Source: Artocarpus heterophyllus (Eukaryota; Streptophyta; Magnoliopsida; Rosales; Moraceae). Taken from it: a DNA stretch of 64,000 bases. The position numbers and the translations under genes were made by a program. The notes below the pieces were generated by a model. It was not told the origin of the DNA. It searched no databases and saw nothing but the letters and a program-made list of their open reading frames with translations. Location of the stretch: assembly GCA_025403435.1 (NCBI GenBank), contig CM046348.1, forward strand, positions 17,143,179-17,207,178, written 5' to 3'. How positions within the stretch are numbered: position 1 is the first letter of the stretch; each line of letters starts with the position of its first letter. Of the stretch, positions 47,130-59,895 are shown one piece after another.

Positions 47130-48175
47130 GCCGCTTGAATTTATTTTTAGTCTTATTTTAGTTTTTAATTTTTAAAAAATCTTATTTTTAGTTTCTATAA
47201 TTTTTAAAAAATCATATTTTTAGTCTCTAACTTAATATTTTGTTTCAATTTAGTCCTTTTATTAAATAATGTTAAATTTTAGACGAAAAAATTGTGTATT
47301 AAGCATGTAATTGGGACTAAATTGAAGAGAATCCAAAGTTTACGAACCAAAATTAGAAAAATCTGAAGTTTAGGGATTAAAACCAAAAAAAATATCTAAA
47401 GTCAGGAATAAACAAGAAAAATATCAAAAGTTGAAGGACCATCTGTGGATATTAATTTTGTTTCTTTTTTATTAGTTTAATTAGCTAAAACTATTAAAAT
47501 GGGAAAAAAAAAATTTGATGTTGAATAAATGGCAATAAATTGTGCACAAAAACTATTATACTAGCTCGTGTTTCACCTCACATAGCTTACATTTATTCAA
47601 AGTTTCATATAATAGGCTATTTAAAGCCATATACAAGATTAAAAAACAATCAAAGCATTTTTATGGCATACGAAAAATCTGATATATAATTTCGGCACCG
47701 ATGCAAGATGTGATATATAATTTAGAAGAATTGAGGTTAGCTATATGTGAAAATGAAACACAAGCTGGTATAATATTTTTTGGGCTCAATCAATTGTCAT
47801 TTATTGAACATCAACTTATGTTTTTAAACTAATTAAAAAAATTGTTTTTGAACTAATTCAAAAAAAAAAAATTATGCCTATAAATAATCCCTAAACTCTA
47901 GATGTTTTTCAGTTTTAGTCTTTGAACTTTAGATTTCTCAATTTTGGTCCTTGTACTTTAGATTTTTTCTAGTTTTTGTTCTCAACTTTTGAATCTTTAA
48001 ATTTAGTCCCAATTATATGCGATTTTCCATCCAAAATTTAATATTTATCTAACAAAAGGATCAAAATTAAAATAAAATAATAGGTTATGTACTAAAATGA
48101 GACTTGTTAAAAGTCAAAGACTAAAACAAAATTAGAGATAAACTTTGGGACCATTTTGTCGGGTTATTTTTTTTC
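47130..48175. mobile_element. 1-kb foldback element with very long inverted repeats
   Basis: The left arm (about 47150-47625) and right arm (about 47735-48165) are imperfect reverse complements almost to the centre. For example, gttgaataaatggcaat at 47520 pairs with attgtcatttattgaac at 47795, and tgtaattgggactaaattgaa pairs with ttaaatttagtcccaattata. A central loop of about 110 bp separates them. A transcript across it would form a long hairpin. Related copies are at 5904-6625 and 12597-12654. Non-coding. Confidence 0.78.
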
Positions 48176-48839
48176 TTAAATATAAAAGGGAATGGAATTG
48201 TTTAACGCCTGTAGGCCGGCTGTGGGTTCCCAAAATGTGATCACGGGTTTTATATTATTTCCCATTAAAAAAATAAGATAGATATAATTTTCAGGAATAT
48301 AAAATTTCATTTGACGGAGCCTTGGTTTTTCTTGACAAGTTTATTTGAGAATCGAACCTTAAAAATTCAAAATATTAAAATAATTTATCCATCATGCGAA
48401 TTTTCAAAGCAATAAAACGCAACTAACGTAACCAAAAAAAAAAAAAAGATGCATCATTTAAAAAAAAAAAAGGCTGCTTCAAAAACAAAATGAATATTTT
48501 AATCATTTATAATGTTTTCTATAAAAAGTAACTATATTCCTAAAAATAGAGAATATTGAAGTTTTATAATTCAAATCACAGCCCCAAAAAAAAATTAACT
48601 TATATTGAGATTTTTTTTATTATTTCTAACTATTTATGGTTTAACTAATTTTATTTTGTGGGAGCTACACTAAGGTTTTGTTGAAATTATTAGATCCTTT
48701 GATCGAAATATATTATCATCTCCTAACTCTAGTTCTATTTAATTTCTTAACGTAAAATGACTAAAATGCTTAAGCAAATGTCAACCATATATTCGATTGT
48801 GTTTTAATCTTAAACCTTGATTTCTCACAAACCAATGGT
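48176..48839. other. AT-rich DNA without recognised features
   Basis: A spacer between the foldback element and MITE A copy 2. I see no gene, no clear repeat and only short A tracts. Confidence 0.5.
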
Positions 48840-49241
48840 TCGTTTAGTACGTGGGCTCAGAGTTGTGTGGTTTAGAATTTTATAGTTTGAATTGTAAATT
48901 TTAAACTGTGTGGTTTAAACGGTAGTTTTAAACTAGCATTTAGAACATAAAGGTTTAAAACGAAAATAAAACATCACATCAAGTTTAAAAAGAGAACTGG
49001 TGTTTGAAAAATTATGGTTTATGAAAGAAAAATGAGAATGAAAATAGTTTTTACTGTAAAAAAATGGTTCAAAATGTATGAACCTGAAGGGGCAAAGTTT
49101 AGATTTTGGGAGGTTTTGACTATTTTAAAACTGCCTTTATGATTTAAACTGGCCTCAATTATTACTTCACTAAATGCCAGTTTGAACGGCCTCCATAATT
49201 TGAAGTATCTTAAACGATTTTAAACCTGCGTAACAAACGGC
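48840..49241. mobile_element. MITE-like element, family A, copy 2
   Basis: The left end cgtttagtacgtgggctc is imperfectly mirrored by aaacctgcgtaacaaacg at the right. It aligns over about 400 bp with 12655-13039, in the same orientation. Confidence 0.78.
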
Positions 49242-49288
49242 TTATAAATGTTTATATCCTAGGGCATTAGTAACAACCAAAAGACTCA

Positions 49289-49438
49289 GGGTATTTAGCA
49301 GAGTGGTTAGAACCGTTTTTACTGTAACATATAAGAGCTTTACACTATAGCGATTTTTTTATTGTTATTGTGGCATGTGAGAACTTTACACTGTTTATAA
49401 CTGAGAAAGTGGTAGAAGCTATAACTGCCAAACAGAGT
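49289..49438. mobile_element. MITE, family B, copy 2
   Basis: It begins GGGTATTTAGCAGAGTGG, contains agaaccgtt and aagagctttacactatagcg, and ends ctgccaaacagagt. It is shorter and more diverged than copy 1 at 13809-13997 but follows it motif by motif. Confidence 0.72.
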
Positions 49439-51617
49439 TTTAAGAGAGCCTCACCAGTTGTAGCTCCATCATTCGTAAAACCATCATGATCCCCTCATCT
49501 AAAATGTGTTCCTTTGTTGTGGCCTCGCGCGCTTGTACAGCTCACTGCCGTAGCTGCCATACCCTTATCATCGCTTCTTGTGAGAACCGCCCCCATCCAC
49601 GCACCCACGAGAACTCCCCCACCAACCTCCTACAAACACATGCCTTCTAAAGGATCTCGTCCCCTTCTCACCACGAGCACCTTATCCATACAACACCCTT
49701 CACTATGAAGATAAGATAAAGATACCTTTAATTAGACCGAATTTATTTTTTAAATATATTTTTCTTTTTGAAACTTTTTTTAAAAAAATATTGGCATTCA
49801 AAAAGCTATAAAACTTAAGATCTCTTTTTAAAATTTGAGGTTTTGTTTCAAGAATTTTTATGTTTTTAAATCTATAAGATATTTTCTTAACTGTTTAAAG
49901 ATAATTATGTCATTTTTGTCCTTAGAGATTATATTGAAATAAGTTTTTTAAATTCAAAAGATTCTTTTGTAGTTTTTAAAAATAGAGAAATATATTGAGA
50001 AATAGTTAAAACTAAGAGATATAATTATATAATTAACCTATGGTATGTTAGATGCAAGCTGAAAGTGAAATTTTTTCACAGGTGGTTACATTTTTAAAAT
50101 TAAAAATTCACTTGGATATATATATATATATATATGAGAAGGACTTAGATATTCATTTTCCATTATTTGTAAAAGTAAACACCATTAAATCTGTATATCC
50201 ATATTTTGAGCAGCACTGCCCGGGCTTGTTATGGCCCTCTAGGGCCAAAAAACTTTTTCCTATATTTTGTTGGTAAATGTGCGTTTGTATTGATTATTGC
50301 AGCTGACCCTTAGAGGAACGAAATTGTCACCACGTTACGGACAAAGCGCGTTGAAAGGTCATTTATGTAATTCCACATCAGTGCTACTAATAGCTGTGAC
50401 CCACAAAAATGATTTTCCCCAAAGTGGTGGTGAGCCGGTTTATGTGGGTCCACTGAGTGGGCCACGCTCTTTAAGCCCGCCAAGAAGAGGGTATCACGTG
50501 CGAGCATTCCATCCCTGAGACTGTCCCAACCAGGACAGAAAGCCCACATCCGGAACAAATCCTGTGGCATTCACGCGTGTGGTCCTGAGGTTGCATCTAT
50601 TTGTAGCGGCTCGTCAAAGCATTGTATTTATTACAGAAAGGTTTAATTACAAAAATTGCACTCAATTATAATAACGCCTGTAATATTATATCTCTCAAAC
50701 TTTTCGTTTGTTAAATGATTTAAATTAGTAATTTAATTTGAGTTACTATAATTTAAATTAAAATTTGAGTTAATAATTTGAATTGTTATTTGAATTAACG
50801 TTTGGATGTGCATTTAAGTTTTAATCTGAGTATAGAATAAACTTGAAATTGTTTGGAGAGGTAGTAAAGATAGTTTTTGATTTATTAATAAATCTAATAA
50901 AATCTTAATGTTAATGATCTTAAAAAATATACAATATGGATTTTAATTTATTCCTCTCTTCATTAGAAACACAATGAAAAAAGAATCATCTTAATTGGAT
51001 ATCAAATGAAAAAGTTATGATTTTTTTCCCTTAAATATAGGAGAGAGAATTTTAGTTTTTACTGTAGCAAAGATATCCAAGTATCAAAAGTTTAAAGAGG
51101 GATGAGAACTTTGAAAACTTGAATTCTTGATACTCAAATGATTTAGATTTTGGGGGAAACAAACACGTATCTGAAGGATTCTTGATACTCGAATTCAAAT
51201 TTGAGTCCATTGAGTTCAAAGAATGCACGAAACAAACATACTCTTAAAATACAATATTTGTTCTCCTTTTAAACTTTAAAATGTAACATTTGTGCCTCTT
51301 GATATATAAAATATTAACAAAAAAACTCCTTGAATGATTTTGAATATAAATGACATAATATTACACAAATAATAGGATTATTGAACAGTTTATCGGACCA
51401 TTAGACTGTTATCTTACTATGATGCAGTCACATGAAAGTGAAAGAATAGATTATTATATTTTTAACAATTAAAATTTTAATCATATCTTTTGAAATTCAA
51501 ATTAGCTTTAGACATGATTGAGTTACTAAAATATATCTATATTATATACCAAATCCTAATTACGTACCAAGATCTATTAAAACTTTTAACAAAAGAAGCT
51601 TTTTTGTTAATATTTGA
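49439..51617. other. Intergenic DNA with a GC-richer island
   Basis: Mostly AT-rich. The island at 50290-50600 is clearly richer in G+C and holds accacgttac, atcacgtgcg and tcacgcgtgtgg, which resemble ACGT-core regulatory motifs. No coding frame or splice structure supports a gene there. A possible TIR pair (cgtttggatgtgcattt near 50811 and the complement of aatgcacgaaacaaac near 51223) may mark another MITE of about 430 bp. Confidence 0.4.
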
Positions 51618-52887
51618 TGGGTAAATTACACTGACATCGCCTGGGTTTTACTCTAATTACAGTGATGCCCCTTGACCAAAACTAATTACACTAACACCCC
51701 CTAACTTTTCAAAAAAAAATTCAAAGAGACCCCCTACTGTGAGAGTTAACTGTTAGTTTTGTTAAAATGCCAAAATTGCCCCTCCAACAAAATTTAAAAT
51801 TTACACTATTCTAACAAAATTTACACTAACAATTTTCACAAATTAAATGAATTAATTTCACAAATTAGTTAATTCAACCAAAATGAAAACTAACAAAATG
51901 AAAATTTACATACTTACAAATCATACTAACTAATTCAACAAATTTTACAAATAATAATAAATATCTAATCACACATCAAATTTCAAATTTCACACTAAAT
52001 ATTTGCCTAAAAAACAAAAAAAAAAAAGGAAAACATAAAAAATGACATTAATTTACACTAAGAGTCTAGAATTAACTAATTTAGACTATTCCAACAAAAT
52101 TTACGTAAACAATTTTCACAAATTAAACTAACTAATTTCACAAATTAGTTAATTCAGCAAAATAAATATTTACAAATGTACAAATCATCCTAACTAATTC
52201 AACAAATTTCACAAATAACACTAAATATCTATTCACACATCAAATTTCAAATTTCACACTAAATAATTACCTAAAAAACAAAAAAAAAAACCAAAAAAAG
52301 AAATTAAAAAAAATGAAACAAAAAAATAGAAAACAATACCATTGTTGTTGGAGATAGCGATTGGTGACATGCAATGGTGAAGGAAGGCGAAGACGGTGGC
52401 GGGAGCTGCGACTGATCGAGAGAGGGAGGGAGGACGGGGGCTCGGCGGTTAGACGACCCGACAGTTGTGACGGAGCAAGGGAGGGAGGGAGGGAGGGAGG
52501 CCGGAGGTAGGATGGGGGCGGGTCGTGAGGGTGGGGGCTCTATGGCTTGAGGAAGGGAGGGAGGACGGGGGTGGGGGCTCGACGGCAACGGCTTTGATGG
52601 GCAAAGTGGAGGGAAGGAGAAGGAAGGGAGGTCGTGAGCATTGTGTTTGTTCGAGGGTAGGGGGGAAGGGGAGAGGCTTTTGTCTGATTAGTTTTTTAGG
52701 GTTTTTTAAATGAATGGGTAAGATTTAATATTGAAAATGAAAAGTTTAGATTAAATGAGGTATTTTAGTCATCTTAAACAAAAATTTAACAGAGTTAACA
52801 TTAAGGGTGTGCTAGTGTGATCAATTTTGGTGTAAGAGGTGTGACTGTAATTTAGGTAATACACAAGGCTTTAGTGTAATTAACCCA
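51618..52887. mobile_element. MULE-like element with about 200-bp terminal inverted repeats and a GC-rich core
   Basis: The left end TGGGTAAATTACACTGA and the inverted right end TGGGTTAATTACACTAA begin a long imperfect inverted repeat that includes aattacagt, cacccct and gttaactgttag/gttaactctgtta. Long TIRs fit a Mutator-like element. The 9-bp flanks (aatatttga and taattcttt) do not match, so no target duplication is visible. The interior has a 280-bp tandem duplication and, at about 52380-52670, a GC-rich segment unlike the rest. The C-rich strand of that segment gives an open proline/serine-rich frame of 94 codons that may come from a captured gene exon. No transposase is present. Confidence 0.7.
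51801..52310. repeat. 280-bp tandem duplication inside the MULE-like element
   Basis: The block with taacaaaatttacactaac at 51811 recurs at 52091, and both copies continue through cacatcaaatttcaaatttc and cctaaaaaacaaaaaa. The second copy is slightly shorter. Confidence 0.85.
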
Positions 52888-55800
52888 TAATTCTTTATGT
52901 ATTTATTTATTTTTTTGGGTGGGGGGGACGGATGCATGTTATGTTTTGAAGTTCAGGAACATAGGGTTACAAGGGTTATAATTGAGGGTAAGTTTTTGTA
53001 ATTTATCCCTAAAATGGAAAGAAATGTTAGATTTCTTAAACTATTAATTGCAAATGTCAAGTACAGTTTAAAATATTAATAAATTTTATTTATTAATCTA
53101 GTTGTTCAAATTAAATAATCGTATAGACTAAAATACTCTAATTTAATCTAGACAGAGAGAATAAAGGGGAGAGAGTAATGACAGATAGAGTGAAAAGAGA
53201 AGAGAGAGAAAAAAAGAGAAAAATCAAATTTGTTGGAGTATTTAAGTTGTGGGTATTTCAGTCTACAAAATTATTTAATTTAAGATATCTTCCATTTGTT
53301 AATATTTTAAAATATATATGACATTTGTTCCTAATAATTTTATAAAATTTTGATATTTCCCTCGTTCTCCCTATTTATTATTCCTGGCAAGTCACAATAT
53401 TTCCCCTCATTTGTTTCAACTTTAAGCAATAAAAAAAGAGGAAAGGATGTACCTTTATATTCAAAGGCTTAGGTGAATGTTTCAGGCCTAATGGGATAAA
53501 GGAAAGACTTAGGAAATAACTCTAGCTTAAAACATTAATGTTATTTACTATAGTACAACCATTAATTTAGAGAAGCCCTAAGCTTGTCCAGGTGATTAAC
53601 TAATTTTTAGCTTAGCAAGAAGGCTGAAAGAAGACTAGCTGTGGTCTAATACATGAGCATTTGTTGAAAATTGCAAGTGCACAATATTCTAAATTAATAT
53701 CTCCATCGCTTTGGCTGCACGTCCTTTGCACAATCACCTACACCTATTTTTTACAATGCTTTTAATGGTTCCAACTGCAATCCCTAATTGAGCCTCCACT
53801 TGATATTATTTTTAGAGGCTCCTTTAAGATTTTCAAAAATTTACAACTGGCAGAAGTTTTTGGTAAATTTTGCTTTTATTAAAGTTTACAAAAAATGTGC
53901 GAAAATATTTTCAAAAATTCTGAGAACAAAACTAAACGGGGCCTTAAAATTTTTTTTTTTAAATTTGGTTTCTTGGTAAGTAAACATACTGTAAAGTTTA
54001 TATGTGTGTGTGTATATATATGAAACCAAAAAAGGGATACAAAGACAAGACTATTAAAGAAAAAATAAACTACATGTATTCCTTTTTCTTTCTTTCTTTC
54101 TTTTTTTTTTGTTTTTTCTTCTTTTTTGTTTTGTTTGTAGAGAGGCTCTTTCATGTTAAAATCCATCCTTATTCCTTTACAAAAAGAAAGGCCCAATAAT
54201 GTTAAGTGACGAGGTTAGAAATTTTCATCTTGGGGGCTAATTACAACTACGACAAAAATTTAATCTAAATCAATCGTTAGTATACTACAAATTACTCTCG
54301 ATAGATTTTAATGTCTTAAAAGTACTTTTTAATAACCACATTATCAAGGCTATTGGGGCTGTCTTTCTCAACGTACATAAGTAAGATATTATTTATCAAC
54401 ATTCTTTTGCTTAGCCAATTCTTCATATTCATAATATTAAATACCCTTTTATAACAATAAAAACAATAGGTAGAACGTTACGTTGATATCAGGAGTCGAT
54501 AAGTTAAGATCTGATATACATTACTTTCTTGTATGAACCATTTTTTTGTGCAAGATTACGAACAATTTTAATTCCAAGAATTTCTCAGCAAAACAAACAC
54601 AAGAAATGTAAGTTTCATATTGGCATTTACCTTATTAAAATTATTTAGCTCTTGCAATCACCTATTGATAATGTTTTAACTTTAATAGAAAATGCAATGA
54701 AAAAATGGATCGGTTGAAAAATTTTCTCAAAACTTTGTTTATCGAAAATAAGTATATAAGTTTAATTCTTGAAAACATATAGGAGTTTAAGATTCAAATC
54801 TTTTAAAGCCTGTCAAGGTATCCTTGCTTCTTTTTTTGACACCAAAGTCTTCCAAGTCAAGTCTCCACATTAATGGAACAGGAATGAGCGTCAGACTACA
54901 AAGAATGAATTAATCTAACACTTTTTGTGATTTTGCTATGTACACAACATATGAGATATCCGGCCATTTTCTTTAAAGAAAATACTCTTAGTTTTCTCCC
55001 TAGTGACTCAGAATATTTTACGTACACAAAAACTGGTATCTGCACTCTTTTTATAACTAAGCAGTTAGTTTTTAGTTTTAAAAAAATAAAACCTACTAAC
55101 TTCTCTTCACTAAGGAGAGTTGCATGCCCTCAACCGAAACGATATGCTGCATCATGCACACACAGGAAGAATAGGAAGAAAATGGACTACAAGTCCACGT
55201 TACTTCCTTCCAACATTTTTTTAGATAATTGGCAGTTATGCGACACAAAGTTAATTTCGATCGACAGATGCCACCTACTGTAAAACTCTCAGTCTTTCGG
55301 CCATGTGGCATAAGAAAATTTTGACAGTTTAGACCAAAATGCCCTTACCGCTCTCCTCCTTTCTCTGGCCTATGCAACAGATGACACCTTCTCTCTTCTC
55401 TCTCTGGCTTTTCGCTCCTTTCTCACTTCCTACTCTAGCCACTGTCACTGACCAGCTCCCTACCACACCATGTCGCCCACCTCTGCCCTTTCCCTTGTCA
55501 TAACGTCATGCCTCTCGTTGGGCCATCTTTGCCCTTGTACTTGCAAGATCTGTCAAAGAAGCCTGCACGAACAAAGCCACACACAGATCGAGCTAGAGAC
55601 CTCCATAGATCTAATTCCATGCTACGGCGATTGCGTAGAGAAGATCGGCGTCCGCTGAGTGATTTGTATATGAAGCTCGCATCATGACCTAAGAGATTCC
55701 GCCACCACAGCAGAGATGCTTCCTCCCTCATCTCCCTCATACGATCGAATATCCACGCACATGAAGCCTGAAGGTTGGCTTCTTCATACAATTAGAGATT

Positions 55801-56559
55801 TCTCCCCTTCGCGGCCGCTATGCAGAAGAGATTTCTCCCCACCATGACAGATCTAGCTGGGGACGAGTAGAGATCCCTTTCCCATTGTGGTTGCTCGGAG
55901 GAAATCCCTTTCTACCATAATGATCACCAGATTTGGCAGGGGACTGCTAGATTTTTTTCTTGATTCTTAGATTTGTTCTCTTTTGGTGCAATTTATTGAT
56001 TTGGTTGATTTTTTTTGGATATTTGTGACTTGGTTACAATTTTTTTTTTGTGATTTTTTCTATAATGGCGGCGACGAAGCCACAGAAAATGGCGGTTTCT
56101 TGCTAGTTCACGGCGAATAACGATCGCTGTCATAGCGGATACTGGACGGATACTGGTATCATGGCTGAATTCTGGTTAGTATTTTGGTCAGATATCGATG
56201 TCATGGTGGCTCCGGCCAGATTCTGGATACTATATGTTAGCCACGATGGATGCTGGATAGGTATCCAGCTGGATAATGGATGGTGACTATGAAGGATACA
56301 GCTAGATACCTTGAAAGATATATTTAGTATTGCAAAATATAGTATAACTAGTATTTTATATAATTTTTTTTGGTGGCATAAATCAATTTAGGTTTTATTT
56401 TTGTTGCATGTAAAGATTTTTATTTTTTAAACTTTGATTTTAAATATAAATCATATTATTTAAAAAATCAAAATTCTAAATTAAAATTAAATAAATCATA
56501 TTTATTTAAAAAATCTTACATTTTTAATTTTTATTTTGCGTTGATTATAGAGAAATCAT
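52888..56559. other. Gene-poor region with unassigned GC-richer tract
   Basis: Short frames show no domain. Microsatellite-like tracts occur near 53150-53220 (GA-rich), 54000-54020 (TG/TA) and 54080-54130 (CT-rich). The segment 55320-56340 is GC-richer, with pyrimidine-rich tracts then cggcgacgaagccaca and several ggatactgg repeats near 56130-56290. It may be a decayed transposon or leader sequence, but I see no reading frame I can support. Confidence 0.4.
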
Positions 56560-57391
56560 CTATGGTAGGACATAGCATGGTCTCACCACACCATGCCCTA
56601 CAAATTTAAAATAAATTATATTTAAATAATTCAATTAATTAAATATAAATTAATTAATTTTAATTTTGCTTAGTTTAAATGTTGCAATATTTGTCACATC
56701 ATATTATGTGTCACAGAGAACATTTTTCTATGTCATATTAATATCTTTAGTGTGAAACAATTTAATTTAGAATTCAATAATCCTAAATTAAATACAATTC
56801 ATTGCTATGTTGTTCATCCAATATAGTATTTATAGAGGTAGCATTAGGGACCTATAGAATATAATTCAAGCTCTAAAAAATTTTACAATTAATTAAACTT
56901 TTAATTAGTGTGTCATTTTTTTAATTTTAGTATTACTCTATTAAAAACACGAAACTTCGCTCTTGAAATTATAGTAATAATTACTCAAAGAGAATGTTAA
57001 GTAGTCTATTGATGTAATCATTACATATATATCAATTCTCAATAAATAGTTCATAATAAGAGTTAGATTCAATTTCTATTTTCCTCTCTTATTACATCTT
57101 TATCATTGAGTTCTAATGATTCGTTAATGGACATTTAATTTATAATCTTATCACGAATAAATGTTTTACTGTTCAAGTCTTGAATTATCACTCAAGAGAA
57201 CTATTATTCCAACTTCGAATAAGAAGGAATAGACTCTATATTTGTATATTATTATTCCTAGACATTTACTTCATTATGTTTATAAGATGCAAAGTTGTGA
57301 TCTGTCTTTAGATAAATTTTATTATGCAAGTCAAAAAATATAATGTCATAAATAAGAGTATAATAAATACATTGGATTTAGAATATCATAT
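56560..57391 (-). mobile_element. Copia LTR fragment, minus orientation
   Basis: On the minus strand the phrase gagcttgaattatattctat followed by aggtccct corresponds to gggagcttgaac..ggtccc of the copia LTRs at 1444 and 22733. A palindromic catggtctcaccacaccatg lies at 56588. The fragment ends where the gypsy LTR starts at 57392. Ends otherwise undefined. Confidence 0.45.
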
Positions 57392-58903
57392 TGTCACGCC
57401 CCCAAACTGGGGAAGTGACGTAGAGGTTTCATTAAAATAAACTTAAAACCCAGGAATTATCTTTTATTTTCAAGAAAAATTTTGTTAAAATATTAAAACA
57501 AAATTAAACAAAATTTGTCACAAAATGGAAATAATTTGAGATAAATTTGACATAATGTTATCAAAAGAATTTATTAAATAACCACAAAATTGTAGGAAAT
57601 CAAAAATCCATCAAATACCATATAGGTCCTATCGAACCATCCTGTGGGGCATACATAACCCAAACATAAAGAAAATTACAACCATCTTGCAGTCAAGCAA
57701 AATAAATCATAAAGCATGAATATAGTCTCATTATTACACGTCTTGACATTGAAACAAGAAATCAACACAACTCGTGTACACCACGAGTGATCTAGGAGCA
57801 ATCTATTTAGCTGCACACTGCAAACCTCTTGGGATGAAAAATAAAATAAAAGTCAAGTGGAAAACTGTGAGAGCAAGGCTCAATAGGATGTTAAGTTCTA
57901 AAATAACATTAAATAATAAAGCACAAACATTACAAAATAAAAAAAAAAACAAAATAATTTCATTTAAATTGAGGATTCTTACCATATGCTTCATATGATT
58001 TATTTGAAACCATAATTTGTTAATTACTTAGTGCAAGGCCTAAAGTGAATGCCACTGTAGTGGTCCGATCAGGGTTTTGAGACCTGCTCCCTCGATTGCC
58101 CTCTATATGACCTGGACTCTACTTGGCATCATACATTTAAGACACAATTTCATTTAAATTGAGGATTCTTACCATATGCTTCATATGATTTATTTGAAAC
58201 CATAATTTGTTAATTACTTAGTGCAAGGCCTGGAATGAATGCCACTGTAGTGGCCCAATCGGGGTTTTGAGACCTGCTCCCTCGGTTGCCCTTTACATGA
58301 CCTGAACTCTACATGGCATCATACATTTATGACACAACAAATAGGGGAATCTTACATCTGTTGGCATTTGAACACTGTTCAAACTCATCATCTCACTTGG
58401 ATGTACTTTTTATGAGCTATCAAAATGTTATTAGAAATCATTTTCCTTTGCAAACATGTTCAAAACATTTGAAAATATTTTTAAAACATAACTCAATTGT
58501 TAAAGCATTTAAGAATATAATTTACAGCCAAAACTCTTTAAACATTATGGCTACAAAGAAAAGGTATAAAGTCTTTCCTCAATTTTTAACAATGAAGCAC
58601 CTCTCTTAACTATGTATTGAATCGATAAACGTTAGCTCCTCACTGACAGCAACTAACTTTAGGAAAATCCTCATATATCAACATGCATAATCTAAGGTCA
58701 AAGTATAGCTACAATTAGCCTATAATAAATGGTTTCTTAGTGTGCCTTATGTATTTTAAATCCCACATTTGTACTTTTGGTAATTAATCATTCTTTAAAT
58801 ACACCATCAATCATTTCTGAGCGTTATAGTGGGTACAAACATTTAAAATATAATAGAGATACAAAGGGGTTTGGGTTAGTCGAAATAAGGGATTCTAGGG
58901 CAA
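57392..58903 (-). mobile_element. Gypsy 3' LTR, missing its first part
   Basis: On the plus strand it starts TGTCACGCCCCCAAACTGG, that is, the minus-strand LTR end gggggcgtgaca. It aligns with 59896-61161 throughout (shared: aattatcttttat, tttgacataatg, atagtct.attattaca, tgcttcatatgattt). Similarity stops at about 58903 (ttctagggca), where the gag region adjoins directly. It holds a 190-bp tandem duplication absent from the other LTR. Confidence 0.75.
57956..58335. repeat. 190-bp tandem duplication in the gypsy LTR
   Basis: Copies are 57956-58145 and 58146-58335; both begin aatttcatttaaattgagga. The first 100 bp look identical and the rest differs at a few sites, mostly C/T or G/A. The other LTR has the unit once (near 60440). 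Confidence 0.92.
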
Positions 58904-59805
58904 TACAACCGCTAATTCTAAGAGGGAGTTTCTAGTTTCTAAGAATGAGTTTCTCTTGATGTGGCTAAGCTACTTGCAATAATGACAATGAAAGTTATAA
59001 ACATTGGTTCGACTGCTTCCAGATAAACTGCTGCTACCATTGTTGGCACAACCACTATTTTGATCCCTTGTCTACTGTTGTCGTTGTTAATTACTATTGT
59101 TGTTCCTCCGGTTATTTCTTTGAGGTCTACAAGTGGTCCTCGTCCAGTTTTCATAGTAGATTACATTGTCCCTCTCAACCAATAATGCCAATGACACTAG
59201 ATCACCATAAGTCCAAATCTTCAAAGCTACTAGCTGGCATCGAATAGAACCTTTAAGTCCTTCTTGGAACTTAATACACTTTTCCTCTCCTAACGCGACT
59301 ACAAAAGGAACAAACATTCACAACTCAGTGAAACTTGTCTCATACTCCCTAACTGACATTTCTCCTTGCTCCAATCGATAGAACTCAGCGTTCTTCTGGT
59401 CCTTGTATTCTGAAGGAAAATACCGCTTATAAAACAATCTATTGAACCTAGCCTAATTAATATTCCTATTGTTCTGGATAAGTTTGGCCTACTTCCACCA
59501 AGTGTTGGCGCTACCTTGTAGTTTATATACTGCAAACTCAACTCGGAGATTGGTGGACATGCCTAAAGTGTCCATGTGTTGCACCTTGAGTCAGACCAAT
59601 ACCCAGCCGCTTGAGGTTCTCTGCTTCTATCAAAGGTCAGTATTGCCATATGTTGGAACTCCAAGACATATTATTATTGGTGACTCGTCGTAGGATCCTT
59701 TCCCTGTACCCTCACAGCTATCTACTTGAAAGCAATGAATATGGCATTCATTACAACCTTGTTCGGAATGGGGTCTATGCCAGTTAGGCGATGTCTTGGT
59801 GCCAT
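58904..59805 (-). pseudogene. Gypsy gag fragment
   Basis: On the minus strand the frame begins MAPRHRLTGIDPIPNK at 59805 and, after stops and frame changes, gives segments typical of the retrotransposon gag domain: KDQKNAEFYRLEQGEMSV near 59390, VALGEEKCIKFQEGL near 59290 and an arginine/asparagine-rich stretch near 59100. One early stop follows AIFIAFK and again fits a CAG-to-TAG change. Protease, reverse transcriptase and integrase are absent: the gag runs straight into the partial LTR. Confidence 0.78.
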
Positions 59806-59878
59806 TCTTTAAATTCTAGAAAAGAAAATCGACTATCAATGGTTTCCTAATTGTCTTTTATACGTTTCAAAACATACA

Positions 59879-59890
59879 GTTTTGATACCA
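59879..59890 (-). other. Primer-binding site of the gypsy element
   Basis: On the minus strand this reads TGGTATCAAAAC, close to the tRNA-Met complement TGGTATCAGAGC. It lies five bases after the LTR end at 59896, which fixes the element's orientation. Confidence 0.7.
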
Positions 59891-59895
59891 AGTCT

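Noticed and set aside
52304..52588. Proline-rich 94-residue frame on the minus strand as an independent gene
   Set aside because: It lies inside a TIR element, its composition reflects the C-rich strand, and no domain or splice structure supports it. It is kept only as a possible captured fragment.
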